Of a stretch of DNA of 64,000 nt, positions 24,301 to 38,255 are shown in pieces (position 1 is the stretch's first letter; each line of letters begins with the position of its first letter). The notes under the pieces are model-generated. The model was given only the letters and a program-made list of their open reading frames with translations. It was not told the origin of the DNA and ran no database searches. The DNA is from Phoronis australis. Lineage: Eukaryota > Phoronida > Phoronidae. A program made the translations under genes and the position numbers. Where the stretch lies: positions 834,637 through 898,636 of the forward strand of contig NMRA01000027.1 in assembly GCA_002633005.1 (NCBI GenBank). The letters are read 5' to 3'.

Positions 24301-24754
24301 CTCGAATCCAACCGAAATCGAAAGGAAAGCGTCATCTCAGTCGATGTCTATGTGCTAAGTTTCATGGATATCGCTTAAGGACCTTTTGAAGATACACAGA
24401 AAAATCAAATCTTTGTTAGCCAGTGCATCCAAGGTTTCAAATCTATCAACCCTTTTGTTTACTTGGCCTTTTTCGAGCGTGTCAGTTCCTTTTGTAATTC
24501 TACTAAATGTATTATAGTGGATGTTACAGTGTATGTCGCCCATGTTTCAGAATTAGTTTATAATTATTAGATTTCGGATTAGTTGTCAGAGCTGTTAACC
24601 TTTTAAGTAATTTGCAGATATTTTAGTGACAATTGAACGTGCATCTCGATTGATATTTATCACATGCCCAGCTTGTCTGGATAAACCATGGTGTAAACTG
24701 GATGTAACCTATTCTCTATGGCGATTTTGCCACGGATTGCGCTTAAAACCCTCT

Positions 24755-24860
24755 CAACCCCACACCCACTAGACCCTCAAACATCGGACAAACGACCCAC
24801 AACCCCCTTCACGCACTACCTAAAAGCCCCTGGATCCACGACCTGTGGTAGTAGATGTAT
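24755..24860. repeat. CCACGACCC-rich low-complexity tract
   Basis: C-rich, G-poor sequence with CCCTCNACCCC, ACGACCCACAACCCCC and CACGACC. It resembles the tracts at 33.6 and 50.3 kb that belong to the duplicated region there. Confidence 0.55.
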
Positions 24861-26256
24861 CTTTGCACCATGAACACATTTCATAATCATGTTACGTCAC
24901 TGAATGACTTTCTCTTAAGACTTACCTAACGCAAATCCGCTCTGGCTCAATTCTGATTGTTAAATATAGTAAGTGGTGTAGGAACACGATCCGAAATAGT
25001 GTAGGGGATTGTGAGCGTGCTAAGGTTGTATATAACCATAATTTGTCACTGAAATCTCTTTTTCCCAATGTTGGTCGATAACTTAGTGCTAATGAGCATT
25101 TGAAGCCACTTGCGCTAAATACATGTCAAGATCAGAAGAAATATTCTCCAAAACGAACTTTTGGGCACTACTGGTCTTAGCGAAATGAACGTTTAAAAAC
25201 ATAAGGACAGCCGTCAACCTCCTCATCTATTCCATTATAATGCCCACCAATATCACCAAAAACTGTTGATTTGTAAATGTGACTCTTTTTTGGATAGAAT
25301 ACTGTCACCCTTACTGTACTCCTAGCCGTGCATAAAATCATATGTTTCTCCACCCGACTGTTGACACTTACTATTGGCGGATTTACTTGAACTAAATGTT
25401 TCTTGTGAAACTAAATCCTCCTTTTGTATTCGTAAAATGACAAGCATCTGTTCACTTTTCAAGTCATGATTCAAACTTCAGCAGCTCAAATTTAACAGGT
25501 TTAAAATACCCATTGGCATCTAACCGGAAGCCCCCACTATCGAACGACCATGAATTCAACTGCGTGCAGCAAAGGAACCTATTGAGTTCGAGGAAACATT
25601 AAAAACAACATCGTGATAAATAACTCATGCATACAAACAAGAAACACCAAATTATAAATCACAGAGAGTCAAAGATTTTTTTTTTATTTCTATTCAAAGA
25701 TAAGGTATATGTATGAACGCTCGGGTCGTTTAAAAACGATGGCTGACCTATTTGTTGCACGAGAATAATTAATAATCTTAGACACGGTTCCCTGTGTTAT
25801 GGAAATAAGAATGTTATGTTTAGAAACGACCTCACTCGCATGTTCAAGTCAAAAACTATTGTTCACAGTAAAGGCAGTCACATGATTTTATTAAATACTT
25901 GCAACATTGAGTCACCGAGGATTCAGAAAATGAAATGCAGTTTCATGGGTTTAAAATGAATAGCTAAAAGGTTATTTCATGAACGAAAAAGAGATTAGCA
26001 AATGTTAAAAGTTCGATCAACAATTTTACATGACCTTTCTCGCACAAACCACTACCGGTTTTACAACGCAAACAGTTACACCAAATTTATAATCCAACTC
26101 TCCTATGCCAACCTCCACATCAGCACATCATCTACAGCAAATAACATTAATTTAACCACGCTTGCTTGTTATCGCCAGCGATATCGTGCCTAGATGCTTA
26201 TAGTAACATGTATATGTGTGTCCATATTTAAATTTAGAATGGCACTGAAGTTATTG

Positions 26257-26302
<46 letters not shown>

Positions 26303-27280
26303 GCGTGTGCATGTGCGTGTGCGTGTGAGTGTGTGTGTTTGTGTCTCTGTGTATGCATTTCTAATATATTAACAACCAGACACATTGCTTCATAGGCCAC
26401 CCTGGACTTATTAGTGTACATTAAGTATTAAACATTAAAGACAGACTCACAATATCTTTCTTTGAACAAATACCGTCCCTGTTCAAGGTCTTTGTTTTCC
26501 TTTTTTCATTGTGGAACACTTTGTGATATAGGAAACATGCTTCGACAAGAGATTTAATTTTTGTCCAGTCAATGATCGTTGCAGAAGCGGTGCATGTCTC
26601 CTCTTTTTGGAAATATATTTGCAGTTTCAGCCCCCCAGCCTGAAAGCCACAGGTCAGGTGAAAATAAACATGTGCAGCTCCCCCTTTTTGAATTTATGTT
26701 CAATTCAATTGTGAAAATAAAAATGAAGTGCTGGTTTATAACTTCAGGTCTTTCGGTGTGTTTGAAACTACCTTAGAACCGGTTAGCATAACATTTTCAT
26801 GAAACATTTTTTATGTAAATGATTATGATGAAGATGATAATTTGTCATCGTTACGCTAATAAAACAGGGTACATATCACTACCAAATAACGTTTACTACT
26901 GTTTTTTTTTAGAAAGTCATCAGAAGGTGGTTGATACAAGTTTTTTTATTAGCGGTTTTCATGGAGCACAGCACACCCCAAGCCCAAAAACCACAGGTCA
27001 GGCGAAAAAAAAAACATGACTTGCTTCCATGTGGCGGAGGAAATAGATTACCTGACGCACGGTGTACATAGATGGCCTACACAAGTCATCGATATTTGAA
27101 ACGTGCCCCTAGTCACTAACAACCATCACAAACTTAACATTCAGCATTCACTAAGTCCCATGCAATTGCTAAACCTATTAGAAAATATCCTGAACATAAA
27201 TAATATCGTCTCGATCTATGAAATATCCCCGACGCCTACGTCAAATATAATCACAGCTACATACAAAGACTGACACTACT
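24861..27280. other. No supported gene
   Basis: AT-rich spacer with a GT microsatellite and, at its right end (about 26.6-27.3 kb), sequence homologous to the flank of the previous kringle exon. Confidence 0.45.
26260..26347. repeat. (GT)n microsatellite
   Basis: TG/GT dinucleotides, about 40 units, with GC interruptions in the second half. Confidence 0.95.
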
Positions 27281-27525
27281 GGTGCGACGCCCACATCGAC
27301 CAGCATCCCAGTTAACGTGTGCACCGTTTTCAAGTAAATTCAGTTCAGTTGGCAGTGTAAGTCACCGGCGGAAAGCCATTTCATCATGTCTTAAATGTTT
27401 TTCGAAACCGAGGCTGCATGGTCAACAACAACTAGTGAGCGCACAATACAGCGTAGTTGATGCTTTCTACAGTTATAAAACCACTGTCAAACAAAGTGTC
27501 GAGGATTGCTTTTTTTTTCTTGCAG

Positions 27526-27807
27526 AAGCAAGCCTCGGATGCAAAGTTGACGTTAAAGGAACTGAATATAACGGTAAGATTAACTACGCCTGGACTGGAC
27601 AAGTGTGCAGAGTGTGGAGTAGTCCTGAAGTTCAAAGGCACATGTCCAAAAGTGAACGTTTAATGTCATCTTATAACAGATGGTCAGGAGCTGTGAAACT
27701 TTCGAACTTTTGTCGAAATCCGGATAATGAGGAGGGCGGTCCTTGGTGTTACATACAAGCAGAGGATGTACCTTCGTGGCGTTTTTGTGACATCAAAATT
27801 TGTGACG
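27526..27807 (+). CDS. Kringle domain exon with best-preserved ligand site
   Basis: The exon follows the acceptor CTTTTTTTTTCTTGCAG and ends at the donor GACG/GTAAGT; it is 282 nt, phase 1-1. Six cysteines, FCRNPD, GPWCY and SWRFCDIKIC are present. In plasminogen numbering, the residues after Cys51-Arg-Asn-Pro are Asp55-Asn-Glu57, so an acidic pair like that of lysine-binding kringles is retained, with Trp62 and Trp72. The cationic Arg71 is Ser. The frame is also open upstream to 27282 but across a strong acceptor, so I take 27526 as the exon start. The upstream flank is homologous to that of the 18.5 kb exon, indicating duplication of exon plus intron. Confidence 0.88.
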
Positions 27808-28754
27808 GTAAGTACTAGCACGCCACAAAATATGCAGATTTAGAAGCCTTGTGGCTGCGGATTTGGTATCATCCTGCTGTTGTGAATTCTTACTCATATT
27901 TCACTTTCGCGTACAACTGAATAATACGTACATATATTCCTACCGTCAAAGGAACACCATATGATTGGTGTGTAGTACACACATTAACTTGTTGTCTACG
28001 GTGATAATACACGCACGTCTCCCAGGCACGAAACAAGCTCGATCGATAGGAATTCCGTCCATGTCCGTGTGACATCATCTTGTATAATGCTACTTCGGCT
28101 AATATCCGCATGTGCAGCAAATTTGGTGGAAAATCATATTTTGACAAAACATATAAACACGAACTAAGAACTACATGTATTTCCCATAATCACTCACTTA
28201 ATGGCAAACTGAATTTCAGGGTAAATCTGACACTGGTTTTAGTTTTTAGTTTTCATGCTTGTAATTGTACATGTAGATAGCAATTGATTGAAACAACTCA
28301 AGGAGAAAGGCCAGAGGTGAGGCGTTTTTCTGTGACTATGTAATTGGCTACATTGGAAACAATAGAGGTTCTAACAGAACCGCAGTCTGCAACAATCTAG
28401 GGCTTAGTGTATGTTTTTGGAATGGTAAGTTACATTCTGGAAAGTTCTAGTATGTGTTTGAATTGGTTAAAATTTGAAAAAAAACGAGAGACCATGAATA
28501 CCAAGGCACCGGTTAGTGTCAATGAGTTGGAAAGTTGAAATTGGGTTAATAGGCCATACATGTAATCCTAGGTGTCCTATATTTCACCTCCACGGCTACT
28601 TTCGGGAGTCAACAAGAACTTTGCATAAAATCCATCTACATATATTCAAAGGTCAATTTCAAAAAAATCCCAAGAGTACGCTTGCACGTTTAGTAAGAAT
28701 TTTAATTTAAATGTTGAAAACAGATGGCATCAAGTAATATGTGAGCCACTTGCG

Positions 28755-31658
28755 CCAGGTCCCCATTCTCCGTACTCAGACACATATCCGTATTCGAGAT
28801 TTCAATCTTGCTCACTGGAGTCGTACTCAAGAAAGCGTATTTAATCTCGCATTTCGAGTGTACTCCAAAGGTACTCAAATCAGAGAATCGTACTCCAGTT
28901 ACTACGGAACTCTATATGATGTGAAAGGCAAAACCACACCTCGTTGCGGTGAATGAGCGCTCCCTGTTGGCATAAGATACCATGTCAACTACATTGTCGT
29001 CTGCTATGTCTACAAGAGTGTATAACATGGAAAGGTGAGTTGTCTGTAACTGTTATTTACAATAAAAGATGCTACCATAAAATATTGATTTCCTGATACA
29101 TTTACCAATTAAGCTTTACTTCTTAGGTTCCTTAACTTCCGAAAATGTCTTAATAAATGTGTAAAAGCTCATCACATCAAATTCACTACCGGAGGTGGAG
29201 AAGCTACAATCTCGCTCCCAGTTGCTAATTAACTAGTTGTTAAAAGGGGGGGGGGGCAAGCTCTCCTAAACTAGACGCATTTACTCCTAAAATTTGAAGG
29301 TTACACCAAGTATTGCCATGATGGTCGCACGGCCCTAACGAAATTATCTCAAAACTGGTACTTCCCACGGCAAAAAAGTTAAAAAACGTTCCGGGTACAT
29401 AGGAAATCAAACAAAAACATTTCATAACCATAATTGGATAAGACCACAAGATCATATCTGATACCTAGCCACAACTGGAGTTTAAAGTTATAACTATCTC
29501 TTAAAACGTGCAAAATAGGCAACACATATACCAACCAATACAACAAGAAATCTGACCAGCCTTGTCAATCTGAATGAATTCACTAGTAAACAACAGCACT
29601 TTTCGCCAAAGAAATGCGTTATAAATAAAGCTGAAAACTAATCTACTCACAGAGGTGTTTGTCATCGAGAAGCAAAATGATACGGATAGCTTGGGCTTAA
29701 CAAAATTTCAGGCTACCATTCAGACTCTGAATGATCCATCAGTTTCACTTTGACTCTCTCTAAATCACAGGCTAACCATTCATAAAATGTTTCAATCTGT
29801 TCAAACTTATTAAACTACCAAAACCAGATTTTGACTAATTGTCCTTTCTACACGTGATGTTCCAGTACTTGCTTTGTGAGACGATAATCAGAAATGCAAA
29901 AAGCCTATTCCAGAGCTGTAATATAATTTCCGGAGAACATTTGACCCCAACATCTTCATTTTTGGTGGATTCGGGACATCAAATATTGTTAGGGCACTGC
30001 AGTCAAAACCAGCTTGTTCTTCATTCATGAAAATGATTGGACTTCTCGAAGTGATGAGAGCATAACTTGCAGTTCTTGGGCAAATAGGCTGCATCTCTAT
30101 TCGTAAAGTCACCCCCCAACACTTGTACCTGAACAGAAATCAATGAGATACAAACCTCATACTCACTAGGTTCACAGAAGACTGATAGACTACATTAAAG
30201 TACACTACACTACAGAATTTCTGTCGCACTGTGATTTTGATAGAGACAAAAGCGTTTTGGTGTCAACTGAGGAAACTCGGACTCAAATGTCGATCCACGG
30301 GTATTTTAACAGGGCCGCGACCCAGCATCATTGACACATAGAATTAAGTTTTCAATGACGCACTGCTTAAAACGTAATTGGTCCCACTGGCACATTAAAA
30401 TTATGTTGATTTTTCACCTTTTCACCGAGACCCAGAGATTCTCTAACTTGAGTCATGACAGATTTGTGGCCCTGTGGCTGTGATTGTGCCATGGCCGTGT
30501 CACCAGTCATATTACCCATGGCCATGGGCATGGGTAAGTTTTCCTAAAATTATCCCTGCGATTGTGACATTTTGATTTGGAATTCATGGACTGCAAGTAT
30601 CCAAAAAGCTGACGATCACATTGTACGTTCATCATAGTCCTTCCACCGGCAGCCCGGCTGTAAAGTAGGTCTAGCCTACATTGCAGACAACAGTGGCAAC
30701 GGCACTTGTCTAACAACCATGAATAGAACACACGAAATGATAACCCTTACCTTTCTGGATCCTTAGGAAACCTAAAAAATGACACGTCTGGGGTTTTCGT
30801 GGATGAATTCATGCAATTTATCGCACTGCAATATGCGTTCTTCCCCATTGCTTTTTGGCGCTTCGTGGTTTGACAGTTGCTTAGACACCACTTGGCGGCG
30901 CTAGTAGTAGCGGTAACAGCGAACTCACTAGTGAACTCTACTATTCTACTACACTCCTTGCTACAATCATTCAGAGTTCATCAGTGAACGGGTCATGACT
31001 TCTATTGCAAACAGTAATGTGATACGAATCGGTGATTGACTAAGGAAATATGAATAACTAAAACTATGATGAGAAGTTTAGATCTACCTGTCATGGAAGC
31101 AAACTGTTGCTTAACATTTCTCGCCTCCTCGTTTTTTGGAAAACGTACAGATCGTTGAGTACCTGCTGCAATCGGGGCAGCGCAAACTTCCCACACGGAG
31201 TGGAGGCAATGAAGTGCGATGAGACGGCGGGTAAAGATGAAGAAGGTTTAAGATGAAAACTGTTGTCTCTGGATTAAATCGGAAACGCTGAATTAAGGTA
31301 GGCTACGTCGACTTAATGTTTCCAAGGAATTTTACGCCTCTTACTGGTCTTTCGGTATTTTTTTTCTCTCGCTCGTTGAATGATCCGTCTATGTCTCACA
31401 TCCGCCGTATTTATTTTTTAGTACGATTTTAAGCACACCGCAGAACCAAACTTGAAAGTTTGAGCATCTATTCAGACTGTTTACTCAAAATCGTACCCGA
31501 AATATAGTACACTCTAAAATTGAGTACGTGCTCGAAACTTCGAGTGCAGATTATTCGAATATGACATTAAATACACCAAAGCTGAGTATGTTCTCGAGGT
31601 GATTATGAAGTTTGAGTTAAGTATGATTCGAGTCTGAGTACGGAGATTGGAGACCGGG
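28755..31658. mobile_element. 2.9-kb element with terminal inverted repeats
   Basis: The left end CCAGGTCCCCATTCTCCGTA...CTCAGAC (28755-28781) is matched in inverse orientation at 31632-31658, with about 4 mismatches in 27 bases. The inverted similarity extends inward as subterminal repeats full of GTACTC/GAGTAC and CTCGAA words. No transposase domain is seen in the interior, whose open frames are short, so this is probably a non-autonomous DNA transposon. I could not find a clear target-site duplication. Confidence 0.65.
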
Positions 31659-33480
31659 ATCACGTGTCAATAAAAATGATCAGATCAATCAATCAAGTGC
31701 CAGGAAAATATTGTGTCCGTACTTTTCCCATTCATAATTCGTCAGCTTCAAAAAAGCATTCATCAGAGGAAAGCCAGCTGATGTCATCCTGTTAACTTGT
31801 TTATATCTACTGTCTACGTTGGACGGTATTGAGTTTGGATGGGTGTGCACTAATCGACATACATGTCCATGTATTATCAAAGGACAAAGCTCGAAAACCA
31901 ACAGGCAGCAGTCTCAAGTTGAGGAAATCCAATTCAAGTGGCAAGAGTCATTGAACAATTCTTGGCATGTTCCTTTATCACTGTGTGCTTCCGCAAACAA
32001 CAGTTAGGTCCCAGATGAAAGTATAAATTATTGAGAGTGGACAACTTCAAAATGTCTGCCCCCTGTTCCATTCATCTCTTAGATTCTTATAAAAAATTTG
32101 AACTCCTAGATTTTTTTTAATATTACGTGGTGTAAGGCTACTGAACTGCAAACAAATGCAACAATGTTGAGTGCAATTAAAGTATCATTGCTGAGAAGGT
32201 ATTAAGCTTTTCTATCACAAGAACTGTTAGGCCCCACATACACATTACGCATATAGCAAAAATTTAAAATGCTCTTAAAAGCAAAACACGAATGTGATGA
32301 AGGGAACAATGCTGAACCTACTAGAAAATTGAGGAGGTAATCAGTGTCAGATCCATTAAACCGTTCTCAAAGAAACGTATGGCCACCGCCATTTGTCATT
32401 TGCGACAAGTCAAATTCGACCATAGAAATTCTATCCCAGTTCCAAACATTCACATGGGAATAGACCTACCTTTTCTTAATGGTAAAAAATCCTTACTTTA
32501 GGCCATAGAAAAAAAGAAATAAACTTGTTGTATCACCGTTCCAATCTCAAAGGTAGTGGCAGCAGTGTTAACATTGATGTGAATAACCAGAAATGATATT
32601 TATGAATTTCCAGGCCTATTTTGAGACCATTTTATGTAAAAACATGAACAGCGTTTGGAAGTAAATATAAAAATGCAAATATTGCCATGTTCTGTATTCT
32701 TGAAAATTCAAAAGTTGCGCTGATTTCAGTGCGTCACTTTTTGAAGATTCTTAATAGTAAAATTTTTCAATACGAATTTTTTACTCTTCCAATCATGTCT
32801 CATCTAAAACAAGAAGTGTAAATAAGGAGATTTTCAACTCCACACGAAGAACTAATACCAAAATGACCATTCCTCTATTTTCAAAGCCTGACTTTGGTTA
32901 TCCGGTACAGTAAAAGGCATAAATGTAACAAGGCTGAAGTGTTTAAATGAAACGGTATTCAGGTTGACAAAAAATATTCCGGTTAGGGTGGTGCAGGTTT
33001 GCGGAGATATTTTTTGAAATTTGTCAATAAAATTGGGCTCAACACTTGTGTTTCCTTGTCAACCATTTGAAGACATTGACCCGTTTGTGTTCATGCTGCA
33101 CGACGACTCATCAATAACACCTTTTTCATTGACACAGCATGCTACCACATACTCATATTGAAATACGTGTTGGAATAATCTCTGCCTAATTAAGGTACTT
33201 TTGATGTTACTTGCCAAAAGAGCAGAGTGTCATTCACAAACCAGCATTGCAGCTGCATGTCAGTGCATCATTTCCAGTTTTCAATAGGTGGCTTTTGGAG
33301 CAGGTTAGTCTGGAGTTCCACCGGACGACATTTCCTTTAGCCCCAGAAAATACCATGAAGTATGTTAATCGCAAGTGTGAAAAGAATGGTTGCCGTAAAT
33401 ATGGGTTCTCGTTTGAAGTTGGGAATGTCATGTTCTAAGTAATGTACCTGTAGCGATTGTGTAAACGCGGTGCCCGAAGA
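31659..33480. other. No supported gene
   Basis: AT-rich sequence with no exon signals or repeats that I can tie to others in the window. Confidence 0.45.
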
Positions 33481-33529
33481 CACAATTTTTGATGACGAAA
33501 TCGATGATGGATAGCCTAATGGAAAGTAT

Positions 33530-34420
33530 TGACAACATCTTATCATGCTCCTGGCAGTCAGGACTGCATGGTGTATGTTCGTATTGTTCTAAAACCCCCT
33601 CGACCCCCACAAACCACGACCTCCTATACCCACAATCATACAAACCTTTGACCCACGACCCTCGACCCCCTCGTCCCACGATCCACAACCCTGACTCAGT
33701 CTACAGAAGGTCGACTCAGTGTGAACATAGAAAAAGCGCTGACTTGCAGAATCGATGAGTTGTCGGTTTATCTCTGTTTTTATGCAATTAAGAAAGTAGA
33801 TTTGACAAGGTTGAAAGCCAAAAACAGAAAAAAAAACAACGCCACCTAACCATTGCAAAAATCTACAAATCTTGCTCCCAAAGGAGTGTTACCGTCTCGT
33901 CTGCTCTTATTGAGTGGCAGATTCAACCTTTTTGCAGAGAGTTCGAGGAAATGACAAAAATGCAATTTCATCAATAATTACAGATAGAAAACAACAGTTT
34001 GTTAACTAAAAGGTATTTCATCGTTATATGGAGTATATTACAAACGAGTGTACAACATAAAGCAAAAAATAAAAAAAATATGAAATTATGTACCTTCACG
34101 TAAACGTACATGTACGTACATGTAAAGTCTCTCTAAGTTTAGCAGAACTGGGCCATTGGTCGCCGCTCGTGGATTTATTTCCGTTACAAAGATAGCGCGT
34201 TGTCAGACCACGTTCTCGAGCCACTTTCAGTTTTTAATCACCAGATTTGAATCGCAGCAGACTCTCATGTAAGTATATTTTATGGGATAGTCACTCATCG
34301 ACGTAATAAAAGTGTGAAATATGTAAAAAGCGCACGAAAACCTAGTTCGGGAGAATTCGTTAGTCGAGATGTTTGGGGTTGAGTGGGTTTCAGAACAAAC
34401 ATGCACGTGTATGTTTCCAG
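33530..34420 (+). repeat. Dispersed duplication, copy A (uninterrupted)
   Basis: It aligns in order with 50230-50820 plus 52908-53110. Anchors: the CGACCC-rich tract, CAGTCTACA(G/A)AAG, AAGCCCTGACTTG-like words, CCAAAAACAGAAAAAAA, AACTGGGCCA, GATAGCGCG, CAGACTCTC(A/G)TGTA, ATATGTAAAAA and GAGTTTCAGA/GGTTTCAGA. This copy is the empty site for the LINE in copy B. Confidence 0.7.
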
Positions 34421-36343
34421 TGAGTTTACAATGAACTGCATTGTAGATAATGAGAATTAATTGAAATTATCATTTAATGTTATGACAGTGAGTTCATTGC
34501 AGAATCTTTGGAAATGTATGTTGCTCATATGTAGCTTGTAATGTTAAAGCTTTTTCAAATTTCAAATAGTTGAGAGTATTGTTTTTTTTTTGGTAGGAGT
34601 CTAAAATAAAGTAGTATGATTTATGGCCTAGAGGAGTGGCTGCTATTTTTGCTTTTTTCTTTTTGAGCAATTTTCCACATAATGTCATATTTATCACTTT
34701 TCTTGTGTACTAATTTCAAATGAAAAAAAGAAAATCAAACTATCATTCAGATTTTTTCTCGTGTAGTTGTTATTTGATGAATGGTTTTCTGTGCCAAATT
34801 TTGAAAAAACTCAGACTTTTTAGGCCAAATGTCTCGAAAACGTGCAGTCGAACCGTGGAAACTTTTTAGATTATCGATAAAATGTAGACACGAAAGTGAT
34901 TTTTGAACGAAAAAAATGCCTGAGTTGCAATTACAGAACCAATAATTACAGCGTTCGCCAACAGAGACACAACTGTAAAGAGATCAGGTCATTGAATCAA
35001 CTAGTATACCAGTCGCTGGAAGTGACTCAGAAGATCACCACAAATCAAGGTTTAGCACCCCTGACTCCAGCATTAAACGTTTTGTTTGAGTTGACTTCTG
35101 ATCATACGTTCGAGATTAATAAAAGTAGTTAGCTGGCACCAGTCTTCAATCTATTGTCTCACGGAAAGGCATGAGTGCAGTTCAGTGACAGCTTGCGTCC
35201 ACTCATGTACGAGATAAAAAGCAACGATGGGTGAGCAGGATCACGCGGATTTGAAAATCGCTGTTTCTTATGAGACTAAGGGATTTGATGGCGATCACAC
35301 GAGCAGTGGGTTTGAAAGGCAGCCACCTTAGTTTCTAGGAAGGCAATGAGCTCTGGCGCATGTCATGGACGTTTAGCACACGCGGGTGAAAAGTGAAAGC
35401 AAACCCATAAAATTGAAGAGGGAAGGCAAGCCCAAGAACCTGACGTGATAAAAGCAAGCCTTTAAAGCTGAACAGGATACAGGGACAAAAAAAAAGGAAA
35501 CAGAGGGAGCCGGTACCACCGAAACATTAACAGATCGTAGGTGACACGCTCATTCCACGAGAGCACCAAAAGGTAGACTGTAGGGTCACCGACTCTTGTG
35601 TGTTCATACAACCTGGTGAGATATGTTTAAAATGAAAATTTTTGGGCCATTATTAGAGCAACGTATATATTTTGGCTGTTCAAAAAGCTTCAGTTAATTA
35701 ATTTTTTTTCAAGACCACTTCAAAGAACTAGAAAGGAAAATATCTTCATGACGATTGAGTAGGCTTTCAACCTATCTATCAGATGACAGTTTGCATTCTT
35801 AAAGAAGTTTCCGTTGACATTCCCTAGAGTGTCCAAAATCGGTAAAAATTTGTGCCGGTTTGAGGTGCTCTGGTGGCCATTTTTCAGGGTGTCAGTGATT
35901 TCCAATAATAATTTTCCTCAGTTTGCTCTCTTACTAAAATGCAGTATTAAAATAAATGGTCGTTTTGTTTGCTTTCAAGGAACAGCAGTTAGAAACTACA
36001 TACCATCTCGTATTTTACATTTCCTGGCTACTGGCAGTTTCTTTTTTTAAATATATTTCTATGGAGATCAACTCCGGTGACATCATTTGTTAGATAATTC
36101 TTCTACTGCTGGCCCCCTGGTGGCAGTTTCCATAAATAGATACATATGGTAAAAAATCATGAAATTTTGCCAAAACATTTCCATAGAGGAAAGCATGGTG
36201 CGTGCATATTTGGAAACGACCATTCGATATTAATCTAGCATTCTGTTACGATTGTTTTCTGTTTACTTTTGTACCCGTGGATGAGTTTTGATTAATGTCA
36301 AGACGTCATTTACATGCAGCAGTCTAGGGTCGTTATTTTTCAC

Positions 36344-36405
<62 letters not shown>

Positions 36406-38255
36406 ATTTACACGCATGTCCAACGTGTGTCTCCACCCATGTCACCTGCTGACCGATGCTATGGCCGTAAGTTGAGTTTTGAACTTTTGTCTTTCTTACA
36501 AGATGCTAATTGTTTAACCGTTTCCACCCAAAGCTGAATTTGTCACTTGTTGTCACACTCCAAAACATAAAACTATACCTCTTAAAAACATTGGATTCAA
36601 GGGTTTCAAACTGTCAACGCAGCTAAGGCTTAAGTGATATCTAAAATAAAATGATCCTCACAAAGTTGTTTCCATGTTAAACAACTTAGAATTTTAACAA
36701 CACAGGGTGAATCAAAATGGCGTTATTAAGTATAAAATTGGTGTAGCATTATTGTTACCGTGGCAACCAAGTGCCATTAAAACGTTCCTCCTAAACTATA
36801 ATTTGACAACCATGATAATAAAACTATGAAGCTATGAGGCTGAAGGATCTGCGTAAGCTTCACATTTTATCATCAAATGTAACCTATTTCAATCTGTAAA
36901 TCGGCAAGTAATATTTTTCACAGTTTGTTTTGACATATCCTGAAGCAAAAAGTTTCTAGTTACAAAACAGGATCATCAAAAGCACAGTCTACGCATGGAA
37001 ATGAAAAAAATGTCGCCCATGGTGAACCACCATCATATCTTAAATAAAAATTTACAACAACTATTTCAAACAAATTTCAACTTTCTTTAGCATAGTGCAC
37101 TGAAAAGTGAATGGACAACTTACATTGAAATTAATACAATATTCATAATAGTTACGACCCAAACACCGGGAATATATAAAACTGATTTTTGTTAGCAGCG
37201 TGACTACACATGTATTATAGTTGAATGTTCACCGACGACATTGTAGCCAGTTTAACATGCCTTCCAGTTCAGCAAATTGTGCCATGTTGTCCGTGAATAG
37301 TGAGCAGTCTCATGAACTTACTGTATGGCTGCGTGGTTATAATCTGATGATAAGTTTTGGATTGTGCACATTGGTAGGTAACGATGTGTGTCACTAATGT
37401 GTACTATTACAATATTTATAAAAATAATGTTAAGCACTTTTAAACTTGTAACCTACATGTACACGTATGACGCTGGCATCAAAGATAACCGACCAGTAAG
37501 AGTTAAAATTTGACACATAAATAGCAATAACATGTGAACGCACCATACAATTTTGATATTTTTGTCATTTTGTGTTTCAAATATCGATGGCTTTCCTGTG
37601 GTAAGGCTTTTGCTTTCAAATCCAAAAAAATAATGTTCACTTCATCGGGTCTCCCAACTATTAATTCAAAAGAATTGTTTACACATATCAGCTTACTCCA
37701 CTTGAAATAGTGTACGAATTGAAATATTTCATTAAAATCACATGAATTATCTTTGTCACTTTAAACTGATTTTGGAAGATGATCCCTAGATGGATTTGTG
37801 ATTTATTTTTATTTCCTTTTGGAATGGCTTTTAAAAGATTTTACCCTAACCAGGTATCGCTTTGCATCAATTATGTTGTCTGTCTGTTTATTGCTAAAAG
37901 TTGTCAGTACGTTTTCCTCTGTGTCAATAAGCACTACTGAATGAGGTGATTGCTAGGCTTCAGGACAAAAATCGTTTGGACTAAGAAATCAATCAGTAAA
38001 ATACACCGCGGCAAACATTACCAGTGTGATTTTACCCAGCTTTTTCAAACGACACTTAACTCTCGCCAGCATCTTCTTCTATTCAACCCCAACACTATTA
38101 CGTGTCAGTAACAGTATCATACCTAACAACAGGTAATGAACACCATTCCTCCTTCGTCCGGGCTTGGGACTGGCAAGCATTTTCAACTCATAACTTGCTA
38201 CCTTGTTTAAGTCAGGTGATTTCAAATTTGAATAACCTTCTTCAATTTCAAACTG
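34421..38255. other. No supported gene
   Basis: AT-rich, with an AT/GT microsatellite at 36.35 kb. Short direct words (GTACATGTACGTACATG near 34.1 kb) lie just before it. No domain-bearing frame is recognised. Confidence 0.45.
36346..36404. repeat. (AT)n(GT)n compound microsatellite
   Basis: About 18 AT units are followed by about 10 GT units. Confidence 0.95.
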
